A stretch of DNA of 9,007 nt from JBGZFC01 sp964631255. Lineage in GTDB: Bacteria > Bacteroidota > Bacteroidia > Bacteroidales > Dysgonomonadaceae. Shown here piece by piece: positions 1 through 6,453 of the stretch. The notes under the pieces are model-generated. The model was given only the letters and a program-made list of their open reading frames with translations, had not been told where the DNA came from and did no database searches. Made by a program: the position numbers and the translations under genes. Position 1 is the stretch's first letter, and every line of letters starts with the position of its first letter. The stretch spans positions 1 to 9,007 of the forward strand of contig CAZVWS010000066.1 of assembly GCA_964631255.1 (NCBI GenBank), given 5' to 3'.

Positions 1-50
1 CCAATAGAATAAAATGAATCAGAGATGAGCCGTAAGTTGGCTTTTTTCAT

Positions 51-58
51 TACTTTTG
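51..58 (+). promoter_or_regulatory. Candidate -7 promoter box for xseB-ispD
   Basis: TACTTTTG is an exact match to the Bacteroidetes -7 consensus TAnnTTTG and lies 29 bases before the xseB start codon. That would give a 5' leader of roughly 20-25 bases. I see no good TTTG -33 box at the usual distance of about 20 bases, so the call rests on the -7 box and its position. Bases 1-50 hold no gene I can support. Stop codons in all three forward frames near bases 5-17 are compatible with an upstream gene ending there, but too little of it remains to identify. Confidence 0.35.
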
Positions 59-87
59 TTTATTACTAAGGAAAAATATGGCGAATA

Positions 88-279
88 ATGAAAAAATTAA
101 CCTATTCTGAAGCAAAAGCAGAACTCGAGAAAATTGTAGAATCAATCGAGAGCAATGAGTTGGACGTGGACGCGCTTACCGAGAAAGTGAAACGCGCGTC
201 AGAATTAATCTCATTCTGCAAAGATAAATTGACGAAAACCGACGACGAACTGCAAAAAATTCTCGAAAATATCCATTAA
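88..279 (+). CDS. xseB: Exodeoxyribonuclease VII small subunit
   Basis: This 63-residue protein matches the XseB family, a short helical coiled-coil subunit that binds several-fold to the large catalytic subunit XseA. The complex degrades single-stranded DNA in both directions in the cytoplasm and acts in repair. The start MKKLTYSEAKAELEKIVESI and the later run SNELDVDALTEKVKRASELI carry the family pattern: an acidic helix, then a D/E-L-D-V-D turn followed by a second charged helix. The length is normal for a family of roughly 60-90 residues. ATG at 88 is chosen because the nearby ATG at 78 is in another frame. The gene ends two bases before ispD, so the two are probably co-transcribed. The xseA gene is not visible; it may lie to the left of the window. 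Confidence 0.9.
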   Translation: MKKLTYSEAKAELEKIVESIESNELDVDALTEKVKRASELISFCKDKLTKTDDELQKILENIH

Positions 280-281
280 AC

Positions 282-974
282 ATGAGTTCCGAACAGCATT
301 TGAGCATCATCATTGTTGCCGGAGGCAAAGGATTGCGTGCCGGTGGCGAAATACCGAAACAGTTTCAACTTGTAGGCAACAAGCCTATGTTGATGAGAAC
401 CATCGAGGCATTTTATACTTACAACCATCGGATGCAGATTGTGGTTGTGCTTGCCGAAGAGTTTCACGACTATTGGCGCGATTTGTGCAGCGAATATCAT
501 TTCAGAATTGCCCACACCATTGTTGGTGGTGGTGAAACCCGATTTCATTCGGTACAAAATGGCTTGCAGGCAATTGACGACAAACAGATTGTAGGCATTC
601 ACGATGCTGCACGCCCGTTTGTTTCGCAAGAGGTGATTGGTCGCTGTTTTCAAGAAACTTATAAGCATAAATGTGGCGTTATCCCGGTAATTGATGAGAA
701 AAACAGTATCCGCCAAATCATGGAAAACGGCAGTAAAAATATCGACCGTAATTCGATAAAAATTGTGCAAACACCACAAGTTTTTCCTGCCGATAAAATC
801 AAAGAAGCATACCAAACCCATTACGATGCTTCCTTTACCGATGACACTTCGGTAGCAGACAAAGTTGGAATGAAAATAATATTGGTGCAAGGCGACGAAG
901 AAAACATAAAAATAACCACCGCATTCGATTTCGCCATTGGTGAATTGATTTTGAAAAATCAGTTACACACATAA
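282..974 (+). CDS. ispD: 2-C-methyl-D-erythritol 4-phosphate cytidylyltransferase
   Basis: IspD joins CTP and 2-C-methyl-D-erythritol 4-phosphate to give CDP-methylerythritol plus pyrophosphate, the third step of the MEP route to isoprenoid precursors. The 230 residues match the family's usual size. Visible signatures are the CTP-binding loop VAGGKGLRAGGEIPKQF (about 12-28, with the conserved Arg and Lys), GGGETRFHSV (82-91), HDAARPFV (107-114), QTPQVF (163-168), a TDDTSVAD stretch (186-193) corresponding to the usual TDEAS-type motif, and NIKITT (208-213), whose Lys is a conserved substrate contact. The loop carries Ala-20 where many relatives have Met (the RMG motif); this is a mild variation and the catalytic Arg and Lys are intact. 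The start codon lies two bases after the xseB stop, suggesting translational coupling. The sequence supports an active enzyme. Confidence 0.95.
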   Translation: MSSEQHLSIIIVAGGKGLRAGGEIPKQFQLVGNKPMLMRTIEAFYTYNHRMQIVVVLAEEFHDYWRDLCSEYHFRIAHTIVGGGETRFHSVQNGLQAIDDKQIVGIHDAARPFVSQEVIGRCFQETYKHKCGVIPVIDEKNSIRQIMENGSKNIDRNSIKIVQTPQVFPADKIKEAYQTHYDASFTDDTSVADKVGMKIILVQGDEENIKITTAFDFAIGELILKNQLHT

Positions 975-1043
975 CTTTTCAATCTAATTTTTAATACAAT
1001 ACGAGAAATAGAAAATAATCATTTATTAAAAAATTACTGAACC

Positions 1044-1547
1044 ATGACAAAAAAAGACCTTTTCAGAATTATCATCAAAATAGCAGGATTGTATTTTTTG
1101 GTAACAATAGTACTTTTCCAATTGCCAAGTTTACTCGCATTTTTTAGGTCAAGTCAATTTGCCGATACGGCACTTGCCATTGCCCTGCTCGCCGTGTTTG
1201 CCCTCGTGTTTGTTTTACTTATCTTTAAACCCGATAGGGTGATTAATTGGTTAAAACTGGACAAGAATTTTGATAACGACACTTTTTCGGTGCAAACAAT
1301 CGATTTTTCGCAACTATTAAAACTATCTATTTTGATTATAGGCATATTTCTTATTATCAAATATTTGCCAAGATTATTGGTTATACTTTTTCTATTTTTG
1401 CAATCGGTAATTGGCAACAACAGCATGCTTGAAAATAGTTTCATGATGGATTATCTTTCGTTGGGAAGTAGCATCGTGTCTCTCGTTATCGGCTACTTCA
1501 TGGTAACAAAACACCAAAGCATTGCAAATTGGATACAAAAAATGTAA
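1044..1547 (+). CDS. Unrecognised four-helix membrane protein
   Basis: I do not recognise this 167-residue protein. It has four hydrophobic stretches, at about residues 8-34, 41-62, 90-122 and 139-155, so it is almost certainly an inner-membrane protein. Between the second and third lies a polar loop of about 25 residues with several Asp. The two halves look alike: each has a Gly- and Pro-containing helix, then a second helix ending in a Lys and a short amphipathic tail with Asn-Trp followed by Leu or Ile (KPDRVINWLK at 62-71 and KHQSIANWIQ at 156-165, a spacing of 94). This suggests an internal duplication. It follows ispD by 69 bases on the same strand and might be read through from it. There is no catalytic motif or signal for a specific function. 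A real gene is likely because the reading frame has the composition and hydrophobic periodicity of a membrane protein. Confidence 0.75.
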   Translation: MTKKDLFRIIIKIAGLYFLVTIVLFQLPSLLAFFRSSQFADTALAIALLAVFALVFVLLIFKPDRVINWLKLDKNFDNDTFSVQTIDFSQLLKLSILIIGIFLIIKYLPRLLVILFLFLQSVIGNNSMLENSFMMDYLSLGSSIVSLVIGYFMVTKHQSIANWIQKM

Positions 1548-1579
1548 TAATCGGGATATTTTCTGCTTCGCAGCCATAT

Positions 1580-1587
1580 TATGTTTG
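1580..1587 (+). promoter_or_regulatory. Candidate distal -7 box upstream of the Lrp-type gene
   Basis: TATGTTTG matches TAnnTTTG exactly, 162 bases before the regulator start. It would place all of the inverted repeats at 1627-1701 inside the transcript. No clear -33 TTTG is seen. A second exact match lies at 1619-1626, so only one of the two may be used. Confidence 0.25.
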
Positions 1588-1618
1588 GCGTTTTCAGCAA
1601 ACAATCAAAATAAATGAT

Positions 1619-1626
1619 TACTTTTG
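1619..1626 (+). promoter_or_regulatory. Candidate proximal -7 box upstream of the Lrp-type gene
   Basis: TACTTTTG is an exact TAnnTTTG match ending immediately before the inverted repeat that starts at 1627. Transcription would be expected to start inside the first arm of that repeat. A protein bound there could therefore block the promoter, as expected for an autoregulated Lrp-family gene. No convincing -33 box is visible. Confidence 0.35.
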
Positions 1627-1701
1627 ACTAATTGTCGCGGTTGAAATGATTTTCAGTTCTCAATTAGTATCCATATTCACCGAAGTAAAATAAAGCGACA
1701 A
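1627..1701 (+). repeat. Nested and competing inverted repeats in the Lrp-gene leader
   Basis: ACTAATTG at 1627-1634 is the perfect reverse complement of CAATTAGT at 1661-1668. Nested inside it, TGAAA at 1642-1646 pairs with TTTCA at 1651-1655 around a four-base loop. In addition TTGTCGC at 1632-1638 is the perfect reverse complement of GCGACAA at 1695-1701. The last pairing shares bases 1632-1634 with the first arm, so the 8-bp and 7-bp stems would compete in RNA. The repeats occupy the 201-base gap 1548-1748, which has no gene. They could be operator sites for the regulator that follows or a folded mRNA leader. Confidence 0.5.
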
Positions 1702-1748
1702 CCCAATCGAGGCAAATACATAGAACAAACTATTTTTTTTAAAAAAAG

Positions 1749-2216
1749 ATGGACAAACTCGACAGACAAATATTAGAAATTCTCTCTCAAAATGCACGAA
1801 TTCCCTTTCGCGATGTGGCAGAACAGTGTGGCGTTTCGCGAGCAGCCATACATCAGCGCGTGCAGCGCATGACGGAAAACAACACCATTACCGGATCGGG
1901 CTATCGGCTCAATGCCAGAGCTTTGGGCTACGCTTCGAGTGCGTATATCGGCGTAAAATTAGAAAAAGGTTCTATGTACAAAACCGTCATTCCCGAGTTT
2001 GAAAAAATACCAGAAGTTACCGAATGCCATTTCACTACCGGTCCTTATACCTTGTTGGTAAAACTGTATGCCAAAGACAATGAACATTTGATGGAATTGT
2101 TAAATAACAGAATCCAAGAAATACCCGGTGTTGTAGCTACAGAAACCATGATTTCGCTTAGCCAGAGCGTGAAACGCGAGGTTCCAATATTGAAAGATGC
2201 AGACGAAGAGGAATAA
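1749..2216 (+). CDS. Lrp/AsnC-family transcriptional regulator
   Basis: The 155-residue length and domain order are those of Lrp/AsnC regulators, which form dimers and higher oligomers, often bind amino acids, and activate or repress metabolic genes including their own. The opening MDKLDRQILEILSQNARIPF leads into a winged helix-turn-helix at about 5-45, with the recognition region CGVSRAAIHQRVQRM at 27-41. The C-terminal RAM ligand-binding domain runs from about 65 to 140 and includes the TGPYTLLVKLYAKD strand (97-110). An acidic tail, DADEEE, ends the protein. ATG at 1749 starts exactly at the usual N terminus of the family and is preceded by an A7 run. The gene stands alone between gaps on both sides. 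The inverted repeats upstream are natural candidates for self-regulation. The ligand and targets cannot be told from sequence. Confidence 0.92.
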   Translation: MDKLDRQILEILSQNARIPFRDVAEQCGVSRAAIHQRVQRMTENNTITGSGYRLNARALGYASSAYIGVKLEKGSMYKTVIPEFEKIPEVTECHFTTGPYTLLVKLYAKDNEHLMELLNNRIQEIPGVVATETMISLSQSVKREVPILKDADEEE

Positions 2217-2286
2217 TCCGCTTGTTAAATATATATAAATATCGGGGTTTTTTTGAGTTGATTATGGTTTATAATATAAACTGATT

Positions 2287-2294
2287 TATATTTG
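2287..2294 (+). promoter_or_regulatory. Candidate -7 box for the membrane-protein/regulator operon
   Basis: TATATTTG is an exact TAnnTTTG match 51 bases before the first start codon of the three-gene operon, giving a plausible leader of about 45 bases. A TTG at 2258-2260 is the nearest -33-like element but lies 26 bases away, longer than usual. The start codon itself has only an A-rich run in front of it. Confidence 0.45.
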
Positions 2295-2345
2295 CACCAG
2301 AGTCGATTCGTAAACTAAATTATTCATCTTCAAAAAAACAAAAAA

Positions 2346-2924
2346 ATGGAAGAAAAACAACTCAATGAGAAAGAAAGCTTGGAGCTCATCTCGCAAATGA
2401 TTCGCAACACACAACAAAAACTGGAAAAAGGCAATGGCATCCCATTTCTCATTTGGGGCTATACTACTGTCGTAGTCTCGGTATTGGTCTGGTATCTTTT
2501 TTCTACAACCGGGAATCCGCAATGGAACTACTTGTGGTTTCTCATTCCCGTTATTGGTATTCCGGGCATGATTTGGGCATTAAAAAAACAGGAGAATGGC
2601 GTGAAAACATACATCGATAAAATAGTTGCTTATATCTGGATTACATTTGGTGTGGGGAGCTTGGTAGTCTCAATAACCGCCATGTTTTTTTGGCAACTAC
2701 CCATTTTATTTATGGTAGTTTTGCTGATGGGAATCGGCACAGCCATTACCGGATTGGTAATCCGGTTTAAACCGATTGCCATAGCAGGATTTTTCGCAAT
2801 TTTGCTCTCGGTTCTATGCCTCATTGTAAAAGGATACGATTCTATTTTGATTTTTGCGTTACTTTTTCTCATAATGATGGTTATCCCGGGACATATTTTG
2901 AATTGGAAAGGACGAGAAAAATGA
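2346..2924 (+). CDS. Multi-pass membrane protein, first gene of a regulator-linked operon
   Basis: This 192-residue protein begins with a polar, probably cytoplasmic helix of about 30 residues (MEEKQLNEKESLELISQMIR onward), then has about six hydrophobic segments (roughly 32-53, 61-79, 93-117, 118-140, 144-162, 166-183). It ends in a short basic tail. The pattern of an ESLELISQMI helix followed by a first membrane helix starting near FLIWGY resembles uncharacterised Bacteroidetes membrane proteins as I remember them; no function is known to me. No enzymatic motif is visible. Its stop overlaps the next start in an ATGA arrangement, so translation of the two is probably coupled. The third gene of the operon encodes a DNA-binding protein, which suggests a small membrane system with its own regulator. 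A role in sensing or transport is only a guess. Confidence 0.8.
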   Translation: MEEKQLNEKESLELISQMIRNTQQKLEKGNGIPFLIWGYTTVVVSVLVWYLFSTTGNPQWNYLWFLIPVIGIPGMIWALKKQENGVKTYIDKIVAYIWITFGVGSLVVSITAMFFWQLPILFMVVLLMGIGTAITGLVIRFKPIAIAGFFAILLSVLCLIVKGYDSILIFALLFLIMMVIPGHILNWKGREK

Positions 2925-3694
2925 AATCGAAAGGAATCTTGTTGTCCCGTTGGTTTTTTGTTGTTCTGTTTCTGATGGCACTTATTTTACCACCATACGC
3001 GGAAAGAGCTTTCGCTCCGCAAAATATAGCAGATATTGTAGCAATAACACTGTCCAACTCTTTTGTGCGCGACTTATTGCCATATTCAACTATATTTCAA
3101 CTTATAGCATTATTCTTTTTTGTGGGATTGGTTGTTTGGAAAAATAAATTTGGAAAAGCATTCACGCTTTTTGTTGGAATTTCTTATTTAATGTATGCTG
3201 TCGCTCAAAATATTGCCATTACCGAAAAATATGGATGGAGTATGGTTTTATCGAATATTGTTCTGTGTCTGCTTACTTCTTTTGTGTGGTTGCAAGATAC
3301 TTGGAATAGTAAAAATCAATATACGTTTCAGAACTTCAACAAAAAGAATTTCTGGTTGCTGTTTGTGGGACTATTCTGCTTTTGGTGGCCGATGGATTTT
3401 TCAGGAACGCCCTATTTCAATCCGCTTCATTTTTTTACAGGACATGTGGCGCAATCCATACAATTTTGCCCAATGACACCTATCTTTTTGATTATCCTCA
3501 TCTATTGTAAGCCTACAATCAGTTTACCGGTGTATCGGATTACCGGCATTTCGGGAACAATTATCGGACTTTGGAATATGATGAGTTTTTTCAATCCATC
3601 AACCGTTTACGTTGGAATCTATCATCTGCCCTTATTATTAATTTCACTTTATGTCTTAATTGACAGTTTTAAACTTCAAAAAAGCTATGTTTAA
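2921..3694 (+). CDS. Unrecognised polytopic membrane protein, second gene of the operon
   Basis: I choose ATG at 2921 because it overlaps the previous stop (ATGA) and puts a basic MKSKGILLSR end directly before the first membrane helix. An in-frame ATG at 2816 would extend deep into the preceding gene with a sequence that looks like its shadow. The resulting 257 residues have about seven or eight hydrophobic segments, near 10-27, 54-74, 79-101, 106-124, 144-160, 184-196, 205-222 and 235-252. A striking aromatic stretch lies at about 152-183, with FWWPMDFSGTPYFNPLHFFT followed by a His and a Cys-Pro, the most likely functional patch. I do not recognise the family. It ends 8 bases inside the following regulator gene, so all three genes are probably one transcript. 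Confidence 0.75.
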   Translation: MKSKGILLSRWFFVVLFLMALILPPYAERAFAPQNIADIVAITLSNSFVRDLLPYSTIFQLIALFFFVGLVVWKNKFGKAFTLFVGISYLMYAVAQNIAITEKYGWSMVLSNIVLCLLTSFVWLQDTWNSKNQYTFQNFNKKNFWLLFVGLFCFWWPMDFSGTPYFNPLHFFTGHVAQSIQFCPMTPIFLIILIYCKPTISLPVYRITGISGTIIGLWNMMSFFNPSTVYVGIYHLPLLLISLYVLIDSFKLQKSYV

Positions 3695-3971
3695 GGAACT
3701 CAATCCCCTCCTCCACTCCGAACTCCGATTGGCAATTATGTCCATCCTTTTGTCTGTGGACGAAGCCGATTTTGTTTATCTGAAAGAGCAAACGAAATCT
3801 ACTTCGGGAAATTTAAGCGTACAAATCGACAAATTGAGTGAAGCGGGATATATAGATGTAGAGCGCGGCTTTGTCGGAAAACGCACCCGCACCGTGTGCA
3901 AGATTACATCGGCGGGTATTGAAGCTTTTGAGGAATATGTGGATTCGCTGAAGGGATATTTGAAATTGTAA
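3687..3971 (+). CDS. Small winged-helix transcriptional regulator (HTH_34/MarR-like)
   Basis: The 94-residue protein is almost entirely one winged-helix DNA-binding domain of the type Pfam calls HTH_34. Signatures are LNPLLHSELRLAIMSILLSV (5-24), a helix-turn-helix around 28-52 with TSGNLSVQIDKLSEAGYI, the basic wing VERGFVGKRTRTVCKIT (58-74), and a C-terminal helix FEEYVDSLKGYL. ATG at 3687 gives the family's usual start; an in-frame TTG at 3660 would add nine residues and lengthen the overlap with the membrane gene, so it is less likely. There is no separate ligand-binding domain, and the single Cys-71 lies in the wing region. Coupling by an 8-base overlap to two membrane proteins suggests that it controls this operon, perhaps in response to a signal passed from the membrane proteins. 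That link is inference. Confidence 0.88.
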   Translation: MFKELNPLLHSELRLAIMSILLSVDEADFVYLKEQTKSTSGNLSVQIDKLSEAGYIDVERGFVGKRTRTVCKITSAGIEAFEEYVDSLKGYLKL

Positions 3972-4043
3972 TCCTTTATTAAAAGAGAGAAGTTTTCACT
4001 TTGTCAAATATAAAAACAGAACAATAATCGTGGTTCAGAGCAA

Positions 4044-4107
4044 CTACAAAATTGTTTCGTTTTTGTTAAGTTTTAACGTAAATGCAAAGGAACAAGACAA
4101 ATTGTAG
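4044..4107 (+). repeat. Pair of inverted CTACAA...TTGT elements upstream of the phosphate transporter
   Basis: CTACAAAATTGT at 4044-4055 and ACAAATTGTAG at 4097-4107 are imperfect inverted copies: the second, read on the other strand, is CTACAATTTGT. Each is also close to a palindrome (ACAA, one or two bases, TTGT). A GTTAA/TTAAC palindrome lies between them at 4065-4077. They fall in the 223-base gap 3972-4194, which has no gene, and upstream of the candidate -7 box at 4130, so they could be binding sites for a regulator of the transporter. The evidence is short-sequence symmetry in A/T-rich DNA only. Confidence 0.3.
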
Positions 4108-4129
4108 AGAGAATTATAAAATCTTTGAG

Positions 4130-4137
4130 TAAATTTG
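4130..4137 (+). promoter_or_regulatory. Candidate -7 promoter box for the phosphate transporter
   Basis: TAAATTTG is an exact TAnnTTTG match 57 bases before the start codon, giving a leader of about 50 bases. The nearest -33-like element is a TTG at 4102-4104, 25 bases upstream, slightly farther than usual. I see no match to a PHO-box-like tandem repeat. Confidence 0.4.
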
Positions 4138-4194
4138 AACCGAAATTGAAAAAATAGTTTATTTATTATAATTTAGTTCCCAAAGTTTCTCTTT

Positions 4195-6453
4195 ATGGAT
4201 CCAATTTATCTTATTATCGTCATCATCCTGTTAGGATTGGCGGTTCTCGATTTAACAGTGGGCGTAGCAAACGACGCCGTCAATTTCCTCAATTCCAGTA
4301 TCGGCTCAAAAGTAGCCCCTTTGTGGGTCATTCTCACCGTGGCATCGGTTGGCGTCATGCTGGGTACACTTTTTTCGAGCGGTATGATGGAAATTGCCCG
4401 AAGTGGTGTGTTTCATCCCGAAATGTTCACATTCAAGAACATCATGATGCTCTTTTTGGCGGTCATGCTCACCGATGTCATTCTATTAGACGTGTTTAAT
4501 TCACTTGGGCTGCCCACTTCTACCACCGTTTCGCTGGTATTCGAATTGTTGGGAGCCGGAGTTGCAGTGGCACTTTTTAGTATTTGGCAAGCCGATGGCG
4601 GCAATTTGGTAGAATACATCAACACGGGCAAAGCACTTGCCATTATTTCCGGAATATTTGTTTCGGTGGCAATTGCCTTTGTGGTGGGTAGTGTTATCAT
4701 GTTTATCTCACGGGTAATTTTCTCATTCAATTACAAAAAATCTTTCCGTTATTTGGGTGCCTTGTGGTGTGGATTCGCACTTACGGCAGTTACCTATTTT
4801 ATTGTATTCAAAGGATTGAAGGGCAGTCCTTTTGTAGTAACCGAATTCATGGATATGATTGAAGCAAACATGGCAAAAACACTTTTGATTACTTTCGTGG
4901 GATGGACTATCATCATGGCTATTTTGCAATTCGTTTTCCGTGTAAATATATTGAAAGTGATTGTACTGGTTGGCACAATGGCATTGGCATTGGCTTTTGC
5001 CAGCAACGACCTGGTCAACTTCATCGGAGTTTCGTTGGCAGGATTGGATGCGTATAACAGTGCCAATGCTTTGGTTGCTTCCGGAGGTTCGTTAGATTCT
5101 ATGTATATGGATTCGTTGAACGGACCGATAAAAGCAGATATAAAAATGTTGCTGGCAGCGGGTGTTGTGATGGTATTGGCGTTGTGGTTCTCCAAAAAAG
5201 CGCGTTCAGTAACCGAAACCGAAGTCAATTTGGGTCGCCAAGGAAGCGGATTAGAACGCTTTTCGTCCACCCAACTATCACGTTCTCTCGTTCGCATGGG
5301 TGTAGATTCCAATCGCTTTGTCAGCAAATTGGTGCCAATCTCCTTGATAGAAAAAATAAATTCCCGATTTGCACTACCCCAAGATGCTGTGGATTCTGAT
5401 GCCTCGTTCGATTTGATTCGCGCATCGGTAAACCTAACTATCGCGGCATTGCTCATTTCGTTGGGAACATCATTAAAACTTCCTCTTTCTACTACTTACG
5501 TAACCTTCATGGTGGCAATGGGTTCTTCACTTGCTGACCGAGCTTGGGGGCGCGAGAGCGCGGTATATCGCATTACCGGCGTACTTACCGTTATTGGCGG
5601 TTGGTTCATTACCGCTTTGGTAGCATTTACCGTTGCCGGTGTGGTAGCAGCCATTTTGGTTTGGGGTGGTAAAATTGCTATATTTGTGATGTTGGGATTG
5701 GTTATATTCTTGTTGTTTAAATCATCTAAATTCCACAAGAAAAGAAAATCGGCAGAAGCAGAACAAGGTCAGATTTTGGAAGGCGAATCGGATGTGGTGC
5801 AAGCATGTACTACCGAAGTGCGTGACTCCATCAACTTGGTATTGGACATTTTCCACGAAAATATAAAAGGACTGACCAACGAAGACCGTGGTTTGCTCCG
5901 AGATATGGCATCGAAAGCCGATGAGCTATATCGAAAATACAAGGTAAAACGAATTTATGAAGTGGTTCCCACCATCCAATCCATCACATTGAAAGAGTTG
6001 GATATTGAACAAGAATACGTACAGATTGTGGATTATACCTACGAAATTTCCAAAGCCTTGCGTGTAATTACATCCGAAAGCTCGCTCTATATCGAAAACA
6101 ACCACAAAGGATTTGACGAGAATCAAGAAAAAGATTTGGAAGAACTGAGCGACAGTGTAACCAAACTTTATCACACGTTTATGGAAATATCGAGAAACGA
6201 GAATTATACTGATTTCCCGATCATTACCGAGTTACGTGATGAGATATTGGATTTGTGTGCCAAACTGACCAAAAAACAAATCAAACGGGTGAAAGTACGC
6301 GAAAACAGCACACGAAGCAGTATTTTGTTTATGAATATCTTGAACGAAACAAAAAATATTGCATTGCAATCGGTAAACCTGATGAAATCGCAACGCAATA
6401 TGATTCAAACGGTGAATAAATTGGCAGGTGATGTTACTACAAGAAACACTTAA
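4195..6453 (+). CDS. PiT-family inorganic phosphate transporter with C-terminal PhoU-like domain
   Basis: This 752-residue protein is a PHO4/PiT (SLC20-like) permease, which takes up phosphate, usually as a cation-coupled symporter or as metal phosphate, across the inner membrane. Both family half-repeats are visible: GVANDAVNFLNSSIGSK at 23-39 and ASNDLVNFIGVSLAG at 269-283, each with the Asn-Asp signature. Paired LPTSTT (106-111) and LPLSTT (429-434) motifs follow each. About ten to twelve membrane helices fill 1-332 and about 410-515. A charged soluble segment at about 334-405 separates them. After a basic stretch near 519-523, residues about 533-752 are soluble and mostly alpha-helical with the look of a PhoU/DUF47 domain, which in other bacteria is a separate protein modulating Pit or Pst activity. 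The length fits a fusion rather than a plain Pit of about 400-500 residues. The gene is alone on its strand, and its stop overlaps the convergent methyltransferase gene. Confidence 0.92.
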   Translation: MDPIYLIIVIILLGLAVLDLTVGVANDAVNFLNSSIGSKVAPLWVILTVASVGVMLGTLFSSGMMEIARSGVFHPEMFTFKNIMMLFLAVMLTDVILLDVFNSLGLPTSTTVSLVFELLGAGVAVALFSIWQADGGNLVEYINTGKALAIISGIFVSVAIAFVVGSVIMFISRVIFSFNYKKSFRYLGALWCGFALTAVTYFIVFKGLKGSPFVVTEFMDMIEANMAKTLLITFVGWTIIMAILQFVFRVNILKVIVLVGTMALALAFASNDLVNFIGVSLAGLDAYNSANALVASGGSLDSMYMDSLNGPIKADIKMLLAAGVVMVLALWFSKKARSVTETEVNLGRQGSGLERFSSTQLSRSLVRMGVDSNRFVSKLVPISLIEKINSRFALPQDAVDSDASFDLIRASVNLTIAALLISLGTSLKLPLSTTYVTFMVAMGSSLADRAWGRESAVYRITGVLTVIGGWFITALVAFTVAGVVAAILVWGGKIAIFVMLGLVIFLLFKSSKFHKKRKSAEAEQGQILEGESDVVQACTTEVRDSINLVLDIFHENIKGLTNEDRGLLRDMASKADELYRKYKVKRIYEVVPTIQSITLKELDIEQEYVQIVDYTYEISKALRVITSESSLYIENNHKGFDENQEKDLEELSDSVTKLYHTFMEISRNENYTDFPIITELRDEILDLCAKLTKKQIKRVKVRENSTRSSILFMNILNETKNIALQSVNLMKSQRNMIQTVNKLAGDVTTRNT

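Noticed and set aside
25..69. Short open frame of 14 codons upstream of xseB
   Set aside because: It is too short, has no family signal, and covers the promoter candidate.
276..890. Minus-strand open frame of 204 residues over ispD
   Set aside because: It is antisense to an IspD with all its motifs and has no recognisable domain.
1571..1606. Small inverted repeats after the 167-residue membrane protein gene (GCCA/TGGC, GTTTG/CAAAC)
   Set aside because: The stems are four or five bases and no T-run follows, so they do not make a terminator.
2217..2255. Possible terminator after the Lrp-type gene (CCG ... CGGGG followed by seven T)
   Set aside because: The T-run is real, but the stem has only about three or four pairs around a loop of more than 20 A/T bases, too weak to call.
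2816..2920. In-frame upstream extension of the second membrane protein from ATG 2816
   Set aside because: It would overlap the preceding gene by over 100 bases and has polar, Cys/His-rich sequence typical of a shadow frame; ATG 2921 gives an ATGA overlap and a normal membrane-protein N terminus.
3660..3686. TTG start adding nine residues to the HTH_34-type regulator
   Set aside because: The family normally begins just before the LNPLLHS helix, and ATG 3687 fits that.
4794..5456. Long minus-strand open frame inside the phosphate transporter gene
   Set aside because: It is antisense to a clearly conserved membrane permease; its Ser/Thr/Asn-rich composition is what the reverse complement of membrane-helix codons gives.
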